Numbered from the stretch's first letter, positions 6,742 through 14,552 are shown. The stretch is DNA of 15,143 nt from Adhaeribacter sp. (GCA_028288395.1 JAQBNV010000055.1:1-15143); one strand, 5' to 3'. Numbers and translations are program-made. The notes: generated from the letters alone by a model not told the origin.

Positions 6742-7575
6742 ATGAATATTGACGCGCACCAACACTTCTGGCAGTATTCCGCCGCCGCTTACGATTGGAT
6801 TGATGCCTCTAAGTCCGCTTTGCAGCGGGATTTTTTGCCCCCGCACTTAGCACCGCTGCTGCAACAGGCTGGTTTTTCCGGCTCAGTGGCCGTGCAGGCC
6901 TTGCAAACCGAAGCCGAAACGCAATTCTTGCTGAATTTAGCAGCGCAATACGATTTTATCAAAGGCGTAGTCGGCTGGACGGATTTACAGGCGGCGGATG
7001 CGGAAACAAAACTGGCGCTACTGGCGCAAAACCCGAAGCTAAAAGGCCTGCGGCACGTGGTACAGGATGAACCCGACGATCGCTTTCTTTTGCGCCCGGC
7101 TTTTCTGCGGGGTATGGCGCTGCTGCAAAAATTTAATCTTACCTACGATATTCTTATTTTCCCCAAGCATCTGCCTGTAGCCTGCGCGTTTGTAGCCCTG
7201 TTTCCCGACCAGGCTTTTGTGCTCAATCATCTGGCCAAACCGGATATCAAAAATCAGCAACTGGCGCCCTGGGCGCAACAAATACGGGAACTGGCCCAAT
7301 ACCCGCACGTTTACTGCAAACTCTCCGGCCTGGTAACCGAAGCCGATTGGCACCACTGGCATCCAAACCATATGCAGCCCTACCTGGCGGTTGTAATGGA
7401 AGCCTTCGGCCCCGACCGCCTGATGATTGGTTCGGATTGGCCGGTTTGTACGTTGGCTGGGCCATATGCCGCCGTCATGAACCTGGTTAAGGAATATTTG
7501 GCGCCGCTTTCTGCCACCGATCAGGCCAAAATATTAGGCGGCAATGCCGCCAGGTTTTACAACTTAGCTACTTAA
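6742..7575 (+). CDS. Amidohydrolase-2 family lactonase (L-fuconolactonase/L-rhamnonolactonase type)
   Basis: A 277-residue cytoplasmic TIM-barrel hydrolase of the amidohydrolase_2 (COG3618) family. The metal-site HxH is at 6-8 (DAHQHFW). Further family residues are Arg104-His105 (KGLRHVVQDEP), His163 in LNHLAKP, Lys193 in CKLSGL, and Asp232 in MIGSDWPVC. Characterised close relatives open sugar-1,5- or 1,4-lactones such as L-fuconolactone and L-rhamnonolactone. With the SDR and FAH genes upstream, a role early in an L-fucose or L-rhamnose oxidative pathway is the best reading. The dehydrogenase making the lactone and the dehydratase after it are not in this window. Starts 3 bases after the phosphoesterase stop and converges with the next gene, leaving a 26-base gap with no obvious hairpin. 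Confidence 0.85.
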   Translation: MNIDAHQHFWQYSAAAYDWIDASKSALQRDFLPPHLAPLLQQAGFSGSVAVQALQTEAETQFLLNLAAQYDFIKGVVGWTDLQAADAETKLALLAQNPKLKGLRHVVQDEPDDRFLLRPAFLRGMALLQKFNLTYDILIFPKHLPVACAFVALFPDQAFVLNHLAKPDIKNQQLAPWAQQIRELAQYPHVYCKLSGLVTEADWHHWHPNHMQPYLAVVMEAFGPDRLMIGSDWPVCTLAGPYAAVMNLVKEYLAPLSATDQAKILGGNAARFYNLAT

Positions 7576-7601
7576 TTTCAGCCCACAAAAGTAAATGCGG
7601 C

Positions 7602-8675
7602 TTAGTCGAGTTTAAAAGTAAACTCATCGTGCGTTTCGGTTCGCCAGGCAAATTGCTGGGTAGTGGGAGAAATACCAAAAAAGGGCGAAAAGGTTTTTAC
7701 TTTTACTGTTTTACCATCCGGCAAAAACTCCAGGATGCGCAGCCAGCCGTCTCCCCCATTGCCGTACCAGCCGCCTCCCAGCGCCTGGGCATTAAATACC
7801 ATCTGCTGCACCTTTTTCCCGCCCGCGTTGGTATCGGTACGAAAAGCGACGTGTGCTTTGGGGTTATCGGGTGCCCCGATATGGCCGGCAAAAACCAACT
7901 GAATATTTTTGGATGGCTGCACTAGTTTCTGATAAATGGCCGCCCCGTAATTTCCCTCCGCAATGCCATAATTTTCTTTAACCATGTGCTCATTTTTTGC
8001 ATTCATGTAGGAGTGGGTCAGTACAATTACTTTATGCTGGTTATACTTAGGTAGGTTGACCACCTCTTTTGCCCAGGCCAAAATGGTATCGCGGGGCGCA
8101 AACTCCAGGGTAATAATTAAAAACTTTACGCCGTGGGGAGAAGTAAAATCGAAGGAAGCATTTTCCAACGTAGGAATTTTCTCGGCATTCTGCGCCACTT
8201 CCCGCACCAGTTTCTGGGTTTGGAAATTTTTATCAATGGGGAAATATTTATTAAAATTGGTATTCCGGGAGCTGATGTTGGCATAGCCATAATCATGATT
8301 TCCGGCCGCCGTGATAAAAGGCACCCGCCCATCTAGTTTGCTAAAAGAACGAGACACCGACTCCCATTGCAATTTACTTGGTTGGTTTACTTTTGTTCCT
8401 TCCGGGTTAATCATTTCGTTTTGCTCTACCAAATCCCCGGTACACAACACCAGTTTAATATTCAACGGCTCAATATTTTCCTTTATCCAGGAGGTCATTA
8501 ATTCCAATATAGGCTGGTTGCGCTCAAACTTTACGTAAGATTGCGGGTCCGGAACCAGAATCATGGACCAGGAACCAGGAGTGCTTAAAGCAGGCGCGAT
8601 ATACTTTTTCTGCGCAACAACACCCAATGAAAACAAGATTCCTAAAAACAGACTGACAAAAAATTTAATTTTCAT
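7602..8675 (-). CDS. Secreted calcineurin-like metallophosphoesterase with altered final motif
   Basis: A 357-residue protein with a signal peptide (about 1-21, MKIKFFVSLFLGILFSLGVVA) and a metallophosphoesterase domain. Motifs in order: VPDPQ (Asp43, with Gln45 where the usual DxH has His), CTGDLVEQNE (Asp81), AAGNHDYG (Asn126, His127), LTHSYMN (His221), and AGHIGAP (His265, Gly267). The last motif is normally GHxH, so one metal ligand is replaced by glycine, and the first motif also lacks His. Such changes occur in some extracellular members of the superfamily and may alter metal content or substrate. No N-terminal Fn3 domain is present, unlike the neighbouring plus-strand enzyme. It lies 160 bases downstream of the GDPD gene on the same strand, so the two may share a transcript. 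Substrate unknown. Confidence 0.85.
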   Translation of the reverse strand: MKIKFFVSLFLGILFSLGVVAQKKYIAPALSTPGSWSMILVPDPQSYVKFERNQPILELMTSWIKENIEPLNIKLVLCTGDLVEQNEMINPEGTKVNQPSKLQWESVSRSFSKLDGRVPFITAAGNHDYGYANISSRNTNFNKYFPIDKNFQTQKLVREVAQNAEKIPTLENASFDFTSPHGVKFLIITLEFAPRDTILAWAKEVVNLPKYNQHKVIVLTHSYMNAKNEHMVKENYGIAEGNYGAAIYQKLVQPSKNIQLVFAGHIGAPDNPKAHVAFRTDTNAGGKKVQQMVFNAQALGGGWYGNGGDGWLRILEFLPDGKTVKVKTFSPFFGISPTTQQFAWRTETHDEFTFKLD

Positions 8676-8835
8676 TTGTAAATGGTTTTATGCAACATTT
8701 TTAATTCCGGGTAAGGTAATTTGCCAAAACCTTCGGAATACAACCGGCAAAATTCTCCTTAGTAGTTAACAATCAAAGTTTCGGGCAAGGATAAATGATA
8801 GTTTTAAGGGTAAAAAGAATTTGATTTTTCAATGA

Positions 8836-9816
8836 CTATTTTTTAGCCGGGCCTTTGGATTGATTAAAATATTTCGTTTTTACACTTTTCGGTGGTATCA
8901 TCCCTTGGATCGCGGCAGCGGCTTCTATGGGCAAATCTGATTCCAGCACATCCGCGCCACTTTTAAAGATATCCTGGTACGCTTTCTTCCGTTCAGTAGG
9001 ATCTTTCAATTTATCGTAAGTGGGAGCCGCCGAAATCATACACATCACACCCCGGGCATGCAATAAATCGTACATTTCTTTTACTTCGGGCTTATTTTCT
9101 GGTCCCACGTAAGCCATAATCCGCGACCAGGGCACCCCAGCCTTTTCGTAAGATTCCAGTTCCTTTTTGGTTTTCACGAAAGCGGAAAACATGACACCCG
9201 GAATATTATCGTAATAATATTTTGCTTGTTCGGCCGTGTGAACGGTTAGCATGACGTGGGCCGCGGCATTGTGCTGTTTTAGCTTTTTCATGGTCATGGC
9301 TAATGGCACATCTTTTTTATCGAGGTTAACGATGGTTTTTCCTTTGCTCCACTTAATTACTTCGTCCAGGGTGGGAATTCCGTAAGGCGTTAAGTTACCT
9401 TCGGGGTCCTTTAGTTTGAATTTCTTTAGCTCATCCCAGGTATAATCCGATACTTTGCCCGTGCCGTTCGTGGTACGCTCCAGGGTTGCATCGTGCATTA
9501 AAACAATAACACTGTCTTTTGTCAGCCGGGGATCGATTTCAAAAAAGGCTGGAGTGTGCCGCAAAGTATTTTCAAAGGTGGCAATGCTGTTTTCAGGGTA
9601 GCCCCGCGTCATGCCGCCCCGGTGGCCACTAATCAATGGAATATCTTGGCCGGTATATTTAAAATAATTATGCAGCTCGGCGGTAGTTTTAATATTAAGC
9701 GTATGCAGCGGTTTTTTTGCCTGGGCAGTCGTTTGGTTAGGCACACCAGCAAAAAGGGCAATCATTAATCCCACGGTGTAAGAAAAGGGAAAGAATGGCA
9801 TCTGGAATATTTTCAT
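8836..9816 (-). CDS. Secreted glycerophosphodiester phosphodiesterase family protein
   Basis: A 326-residue protein. A hydrophobic N-terminus ending near residue 33 acts as a signal peptide (..VGLMIALFAGVPNQTTAQA). The GDPD TIM-barrel domain follows from about residue 60. Key residues are present: His65-Arg66 in ISGHRGG, Glu75-Asn76 in YPENSIATFENTL, Glu93 and Asp95 in FFEIDPRLTKD, and His108 in LMHDATLERTTNGTG. This pattern predicts a metal-dependent enzyme cleaving glycerophosphodiesters to glycerol-3-phosphate and an alcohol, or a related phosphodiester such as glycerophosphoinositol. It acts in the periplasm or outside. The C-terminal SGADVLESDLP is also typical. Start at 9816 gives a complete signal peptide; MPFFP at residue 6 is an alternative start. 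It may be co-transcribed with the downstream calcineurin-like gene. Confidence 0.9.
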   Translation of the reverse strand: MKIFQMPFFPFSYTVGLMIALFAGVPNQTTAQAKKPLHTLNIKTTAELHNYFKYTGQDIPLISGHRGGMTRGYPENSIATFENTLRHTPAFFEIDPRLTKDSVIVLMHDATLERTTNGTGKVSDYTWDELKKFKLKDPEGNLTPYGIPTLDEVIKWSKGKTIVNLDKKDVPLAMTMKKLKQHNAAAHVMLTVHTAEQAKYYYDNIPGVMFSAFVKTKKELESYEKAGVPWSRIMAYVGPENKPEVKEMYDLLHARGVMCMISAAPTYDKLKDPTERKKAYQDIFKSGADVLESDLPIEAAAAIQGMIPPKSVKTKYFNQSKGPAKK

Positions 9817-9945
9817 AATTGAACTACATTATCTGGCGGAAATAATATTAAGGTTTTGAAAGCGGAATAATCTTTATTAATAATTTATAGCAGGATTAAA
9901 TATTTAAATACTTCCCCGGTTGAAAACAGGTTAATACCTACAATA

Positions 9946-10545
9946 TCATAATTTACTATTCAGGTGTACCAGCGAAAGTTCACCGGCGGCATCCAGTTGG
10001 AACAAGGTAACCGACGAATTATCGATTACTAATTTCCGGTAGTTTTTAACGGGCATGCCCAATTTATAAGCCAGGTAAAGGCGGTTTACGCCGTTGTGCG
10101 CTACTACCAAAATATTGCCGCCAGTATGTTGCGCCTGCAGCGAAAGATAAAAATCATTTACCCGTTTAATTACTTCCCCTGCCGATTCGCCGGTTTCTCC
10201 GGCCTTGGTTTGTTCCGGGTCTTCACACCAATTTTGCCAGATCTGCTCGTTTTCCGGTATAAATATTTCTTTGGGCTTACCTTCCCATCGGCCAAAATCA
10301 GCTTCGATTAAACGTTCATCTTTTTTTACGGCCTGGCCGCCACAGGCAATCTGGGCCGTGCGGTAAGCCCGTTCCAATGGCGATGAATAAACAGCATCGA
10401 AAGTGATATTTTTGAGCTGGGCCGCGGCGGCATGCGCTTGCGTCAAGCCTGTTTCGGTTAAAGGTAAATCGGTACGGCCACAGTAGCGGTTGCCATCCGC
10501 ATTCCAGGCCGTTTGACCGTGCCGGAGTAAATATATATTAAGCAT
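9946..10545 (-). CDS. Histidine phosphatase (phosphoglycerate-mutase superfamily)
   Basis: A 199-residue cytoplasmic protein. The first motif LLRHGQTAWNADGNRYCGRTDLPL holds catalytic His9. SSPLERAYRTA (54-64) holds the second arginine, EADFGRWEGK (81-90) the acid region, and VVAHNG (147-152) the second histidine His150. This is a complete branch-1 active site, closest in pattern to GpmB/CobC-like small-molecule phosphatases rather than glycolytic mutase. The frame is open 25 codons further upstream, but LNIYLLRHG directly after the ATG at 10545 is the normal family beginning and the upstream part encodes the end of the kinase in another frame. It overlaps the kinase stop by 8 bases and is the last gene of the operon. 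It probably dephosphorylates the pathway product or clears a wrongly phosphorylated by-product; substrate unknown. Confidence 0.88.
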   Translation of the reverse strand: MLNIYLLRHGQTAWNADGNRYCGRTDLPLTETGLTQAHAAAAQLKNITFDAVYSSPLERAYRTAQIACGGQAVKKDERLIEADFGRWEGKPKEIFIPENEQIWQNWCEDPEQTKAGETGESAGEVIKRVNDFYLSLQAQHTGGNILVVAHNGVNRLYLAYKLGMPVKNYRKLVIDNSSVTLFQLDAAGELSLVHLNSKL

Positions 10546-11995
10546 ATTGGTAATCGGCGATATAGCCTTTTTTTTGTAAAACGTGCAGGAATTCGCCGTA
10601 ACTTTTCTGATAACTGGCACTGAGGGCCGGGGTAGGACGAACTTCTTTTTCGATTTGGGTTAAAGCCCGGGTGGCTTGGCTAATAGACTTAAAATAGGTT
10701 TTGGAAGCTGCTAAAATAGCTGCTCCTACTGCTCCCGTTACATGCCGCATTTTGTAAATGGGCAGATTCAATACGTTACTGCGGATGGTAAGCCAGGTAT
10801 CACTGTTGCTGGCACCGCCCGCTGTATACACGGCTTCTACTTTTTCGCCCGAAAGCTGTTGTATGATTTCGTACGCATAGCGCTCCACGTAAGCCACCCC
10901 TTCCATATTGGCTACGAAACGCTGGACTTGGGATAAACCTTCCGGCTCAAAACCACGGGCTTGCGGGGATATAAACGGGAAACGTTCTCCTGCCTGCCGC
11001 AACGGGTAAGCTAAATAGCCCGAAGGAATAAGAGCTGCTGCCTGTTCATTTAGTAAAGCTAAATCTTCTTTAAACTCTTTTGTTACCCAATCGGCACCGG
11101 TGTTGCTGGCGCCGCCCGGCATCCAGAAACCTTCCGGGTGACGGTGGCTGTACAATCTGTCTTGGGGGTCTTTTAATTCTGCCCGGGTTACGCCTTTTAC
11201 AACCAATGTAGTACCAATTGTGGTGTTCCAATCGCCAAGATTAACTGCCCCGGACGCTACCTGCGAAGCGCACCCATCGGTCATGCCGGCCACCACCTGC
11301 AGCTGCGGGCTTAAACCCAAGGCCGCGGCTAAATCGGGCGCTATTTTGCCGATGGGAGTCCCGGACGGAACAACCGCGGGCAGCCATTCTTTTTTCAGGG
11401 GCAATTGCTCGTAAATATAGGCTGGCCAATAATTATCTTTTACATCGTAACCCGACTTTAAGGCATTGGTATAATCGGTGATGCCCCACTGGTGGCTGAG
11501 CTTACCGATAATAAAATCGGCCGCGTGAATCCATTTAGCTATTCTGGCGGCTTTTTCCGGAAAATGACTGTTGAACCAAACCATTTTAGATAAGCCACTC
11601 GATGCATTAAAGCCCGTATAGCCCGCCGGATGAAAAGCCTGCGCTGTTTCACGGCACAGCTTGCCTTCGGTGGCCGAACGACTATCGCTGTACATAATGG
11701 CATTGTGCAGCGGCTCATTCCGGGCATCCAGGGGAATTACGGTACCCGAAGTAGAAGTAACCGAAACCGCCAGAATATCCAAAAGAGAAATATTCGATTT
11801 TGTCTCCGCTAATAAATCTTTTAAAGAGGCCAGGCAAGCTTCCCACCACAACGTTGGCGATTGCTCTTCACGGGATCCATTACTTAGCGGAAAGGTTTCT
11901 TCGCGGCTGGCCACCTGGTTACCGGCTACATCCAATAAAACTACCCGGGCACCCTGGGTACCAATATCGATGCCTAAAAAATAAGGTGCCGTCAT
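10538..11995 (-). CDS. FGGY-family carbohydrate kinase, D-ribulokinase-like
   Basis: A 485-residue cytoplasmic sugar kinase with two actin-like domains. The N-terminal phosphate motif is GIDIGTQGARVVLLD (8-22). Asp240 in AGMTDGCASQVASGA is the expected catalytic base. WNTTIGTTLVVKGVT (256-270), LYSHRHPEGFWMPGGASNTGAD (281-302) and the ATP-binding TAGGASNSDTW (391-401) resemble the plant/cyanobacterial D-ribulokinase (XK-1-like) group. It should phosphorylate a ketose or polyol; D-ribulose is one candidate. The frame is open 49 codons upstream of the chosen ATG, but those bases encode the end of the preceding kinase. ATG 11995 is supported by the ATGA overlap, by GGAGG 7 bases upstream and by the family start. 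Two kinases of one superfamily adjoin here but belong to different subgroups, so this is not a recent duplication. Confidence 0.88.
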   Translation of the reverse strand: MTAPYFLGIDIGTQGARVVLLDVAGNQVASREETFPLSNGSREEQSPTLWWEACLASLKDLLAETKSNISLLDILAVSVTSTSGTVIPLDARNEPLHNAIMYSDSRSATEGKLCRETAQAFHPAGYTGFNASSGLSKMVWFNSHFPEKAARIAKWIHAADFIIGKLSHQWGITDYTNALKSGYDVKDNYWPAYIYEQLPLKKEWLPAVVPSGTPIGKIAPDLAAALGLSPQLQVVAGMTDGCASQVASGAVNLGDWNTTIGTTLVVKGVTRAELKDPQDRLYSHRHPEGFWMPGGASNTGADWVTKEFKEDLALLNEQAAALIPSGYLAYPLRQAGERFPFISPQARGFEPEGLSQVQRFVANMEGVAYVERYAYEIIQQLSGEKVEAVYTAGGASNSDTWLTIRSNVLNLPIYKMRHVTGAVGAAILAASKTYFKSISQATRALTQIEKEVRPTPALSASYQKSYGEFLHVLQKKGYIADYQYA

Positions 11996-13452
11996 ACTAC
12001 TTCCTCCGGACATAACCTTTTGAAGGTTTGACGATTGCGTTTCCATTCCTGGTAACGGGCGGTATAATCTCCTACTTCCAGTGGCTCCACTACGGCTACC
12101 GCTACCGTTGGGCAGGCTGGTTCGCCCAACGCTTCGTTGCATATATAAACGCCGCCAACCGCCGAGGCTTGCTGATAACTTTCGCGGATATAAACCTTTT
12201 TATTTAATAAACTGGCGATAAACTGGCGCAATAAGCGGCTCTGAAATCCGCCGCCGCAGGCCCAGACATAATCTTTTTCGTTTGTCGAAATATCAGTTAA
12301 AGTATTGTAATTTTCTTTAATGCTGCAGGCAATATCCCAGAGCGTAGCCCACACAAAATGGCCGCGGGTTAGCACATGCGAAACCGGTGCCGGAAAAATA
12401 AAACCCCCTTTAGTGATAGGCGATTTTTCGTCGGCTACCAGCGAACCCAAAGAAGCCACGCACAAGGCACTTTTTACCTGGCTTAGTTCCTGCTCTATTA
12501 CCGCATAGCTCTCGTTCGGGTAAAATATTTCTTTCAGGCGCTGGTAGTTCAGGCCGGTTACGCCGGCGTTGGTTTCCAGCACAAAATTATTTTCATCGAT
12601 GTGCCGGTTCGTCCAGGAACGTTCCCGAACGTCCGTAACATATTCGTCGATGAGTTTGATAATGGGCGTGGTCGTTCCCGAAACAATTACTACATCCTCT
12701 ACGGCTGGTTGGGTGCCTTTTACCGCTAATTGCGTATCGGCCCCACCGATAACTACCTGGGCAGCCGGGGAAATAGTAAAGGTTTGCGCAACTTCTGGTA
12801 AAATATCGCCCAAAATAGTACCCGAATGGCCCATTGGAGATAATAAACCAGGATTAATATCAAATATTGCGCATAATTCCGGCGACCAACCTTTTTGGGC
12901 CACGTTATACAGCAAAGTTTCGGATGCCTGGGAGTGTTCGTATTTGGCAACGCCGCTCAACATGAACTGCGCCCAATCGCTGATGCTTAAAAAGGTAGCG
13001 CAGGCTGTCCAAATTTCCGGACGACGTTCCCGCACCCCTACCAGCTTTAAAGCAGAAAAAAGAGAAGTGGGATAACGGCCGGTTAGTTCATAAACATAAC
13101 TTTTGTCGGTAACCTGGTGCTCCCATTCCCTTCCCCGGTGGTCGATATTGGGTAAGCCAATCAACGACTCCCCATTATGCCCGATTAAGACAATGCCTTC
13201 GCGCTGGCTGGTAGCAGTCATGGCTTTTATCTCCAGTCCGGGCACTTTTGCCAAAGCCGTTTGGGCCAATTGGATAATAATTTGCCACAGTTGGTTGGGG
13301 TCAAAATAAATGGATTCGGGATAATGCGTATCTATCTGATAAGGCATGTTGTCGCGCGCCACACTTAATATTTCCCCTGTTTTGGCAGCCATCGCCACCC
13401 GCACGTTACCGGTGCCGATATCAATTATTATATAACCTTCCTGCTTTGCCAT
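11992..13452 (-). CDS. FGGY-family carbohydrate kinase, autoinducer-2 kinase (LsrK)-like
   Basis: A 486-residue cytoplasmic kinase. The N-terminal phosphate-binding motif is IIDIGTGNVRVAMA (9-22). SQREGIVLI (82-90), PNIDHRG (101-107) and SISDWAQFMLSG (156-167) closely recall LsrK, which phosphorylates the signal autoinducer-2. Asp239 in GGADTQLAVKG is the expected catalytic base; SGTTTPI (259-265) and ACGGGFQSRLLRQF (398-411) complete the nucleotide site. No lsr transporter, LsrR or LsrF/G gene is nearby, so AI-2 itself is not an obvious substrate. A small polyol, ketose or hydroxy-acid fits the operon better. The stop overlaps the next kinase start by 4 bases (ATGA), and the start lies 7 bases after the dehydrogenase stop, so translation is probably coupled. 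The subfamily call rests on motif memory. Confidence 0.85.
   Translation of the reverse strand: MAKQEGYIIIDIGTGNVRVAMAAKTGEILSVARDNMPYQIDTHYPESIYFDPNQLWQIIIQLAQTALAKVPGLEIKAMTATSQREGIVLIGHNGESLIGLPNIDHRGREWEHQVTDKSYVYELTGRYPTSLFSALKLVGVRERRPEIWTACATFLSISDWAQFMLSGVAKYEHSQASETLLYNVAQKGWSPELCAIFDINPGLLSPMGHSGTILGDILPEVAQTFTISPAAQVVIGGADTQLAVKGTQPAVEDVVIVSGTTTPIIKLIDEYVTDVRERSWTNRHIDENNFVLETNAGVTGLNYQRLKEIFYPNESYAVIEQELSQVKSALCVASLGSLVADEKSPITKGGFIFPAPVSHVLTRGHFVWATLWDIACSIKENYNTLTDISTNEKDYVWACGGGFQSRLLRQFIASLLNKKVYIRESYQQASAVGGVYICNEALGEPACPTVAVAVVEPLEVGDYTARYQEWKRNRQTFKRLCPEEVV
12003..12007 (-). promoter_or_regulatory. Strong Shine-Dalgarno deciding the start of the second kinase
   Basis: Read on the minus strand, GGAGG stands 7 bases before the ATG at 11995, inside the last codons of the upstream kinase (Pro-Glu-Glu-Val-Val-stop). 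Most genes in this window lack a clear Shine-Dalgarno, so this one stands out and supports coupled but independently boosted translation. Confidence 0.65.
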
Positions 13453-13459
13453 ACCCCTA

Positions 13460-14467
13460 TTAGTTTTTAGCCGACAGCAACGCTGTGTTTGCCAGTTGTT
13501 TAATATTTTTATTATCGTCGATAAACCAGGCTTTCAGCGCATCGTTCATGATATAGGCATGATGGTCTTCCACTTCGAAGGTAGCGCCGGCAATGTGCGG
13601 GGTAGCCAATACGTGGGGGTGGTGAATAATTTTATAATCAATGGCATCAGGGGGTTCGTGGTCGAATACATCCAGAATGGCCCCGCGTATCTGGTTTTTT
13701 TCCAATGCCTCCAGTAAATCATCGCGATTTACCACTACGGCCCGGGCAGTGTTTACAAAAAGCGCATCGTGTTTCATCAAAGAAATCAAGCTTTTATTTA
13801 TCATGCCTTCGGTTTGTTTTGTAACCGGCAAATGAATGGAAACAATATCGCTGGTGGCAAAAACCTCTTCTAAACTAACCTTCTTATAATACGGGTCGGG
13901 CGATTCGGTGTAAGGGTCGTAGAACTGAATGAGGCACGGAAAACTTTTTACCATGTTGGCAATGCGCTGCCCAATAGCGCCAAAACCTACCATGCCAATG
14001 GTTCGGCCAGCTAATTCATTGCCTTTAAACTGCAGGTACGAGGTATGCGCCCCCGCTTCCCAGTTTTCACCTTCCAGCCATTCGCAGCCGGCAATGGTAT
14101 TGCGCAGAAAGGCAATTACGTTGGAGACAAACATTTCGGCCACAGCCTGGGCATTACGAGCGGGGGTATGAAAAACCGGAATATCGTGCGCGGTAGCAGT
14201 TGAGACGGCTACATTGGAAGGGGTCCCGCGACAAACCCCGATAAATTGCAAATCCGGGAAAGAATTTATTACGTTTTCTGTTACGTGGTCGTGCTCGGTT
14301 ATCAGGGCTTCTGCCCCGGTTTCCGCCAGCAAAGCCATGAGTTCGTTTTCGTTGTAGGCCTTGCCCTGGGTTTTCCAGGGGTGATATATAATTTCTCCAA
14401 AGATAGCAGCCAATATTTCTTGCGCCTTTTCGTGGTAAGGCGCGGTAATTAAAATTTTCATACGCAT
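13460..14467 (-). CDS. D-isomer-specific 2-hydroxyacid dehydrogenase (SerA-like)
   Basis: A 335-residue cytoplasmic NAD-dependent oxidoreductase with the split catalytic domain plus Rossmann domain of the family. The dinucleotide motif is GFGAIG (161-166), followed by Asp184 in QFYDPY, which favours NAD. The catalytic triad is complete: Arg242 in NTARAVVVNRDDLLEAL, Glu271 in DVFDHEPP and His291 in ATPHIAGATFE. NAQAVAEMF (105-113) is also typical. The C-terminus lacks the ACT domain of long 3-phosphoglycerate dehydrogenases, so serine synthesis is unlikely. It is the only oxidoreductase visible in the operon and would interconvert a 2-hydroxy acid and 2-keto acid, or a related hydroxy-ketone, from the imported substrate. 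MRM at the start leaves two ATGs (14467 or 14461); neither has a clear Shine-Dalgarno. The permease stop is 85 bases upstream. Confidence 0.88.
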   Translation of the reverse strand: MRMKILITAPYHEKAQEILAAIFGEIIYHPWKTQGKAYNENELMALLAETGAEALITEHDHVTENVINSFPDLQFIGVCRGTPSNVAVSTATAHDIPVFHTPARNAQAVAEMFVSNVIAFLRNTIAGCEWLEGENWEAGAHTSYLQFKGNELAGRTIGMVGFGAIGQRIANMVKSFPCLIQFYDPYTESPDPYYKKVSLEEVFATSDIVSIHLPVTKQTEGMINKSLISLMKHDALFVNTARAVVVNRDDLLEALEKNQIRGAILDVFDHEPPDAIDYKIIHHPHVLATPHIAGATFEVEDHHAYIMNDALKAWFIDDNKNIKQLANTALLSAKN

Positions 14468-14552
14468 TTGTTAAAAATAATCGCTAAAAATTACGGGTTG
14501 AATAGTCCCGCTGAATTAAAGGGGAATTTCTCTAAATTCTAAAATAATCGGT

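Noticed and set aside
10546..10620. 25-codon N-terminal extension of the histidine phosphatase
   Set aside because: The RHG motif normally lies within the first dozen residues, as it does from ATG 10545; the extension is the kinase C-terminal region read out of frame.
11996..12142. 49-codon N-terminal extension of the second FGGY kinase
   Set aside because: The residues are low-complexity and unlike any kinase start. The bases encode the end of the preceding kinase in another frame, and ATG 11995 has a strong Shine-Dalgarno and begins exactly at the family N-terminus.
12569..13075. 168-codon plus-strand frame opposite the LsrK-like kinase
   Set aside because: Ser/Thr/Pro/Val-rich shadow of a conserved kinase; no start signal or family match.
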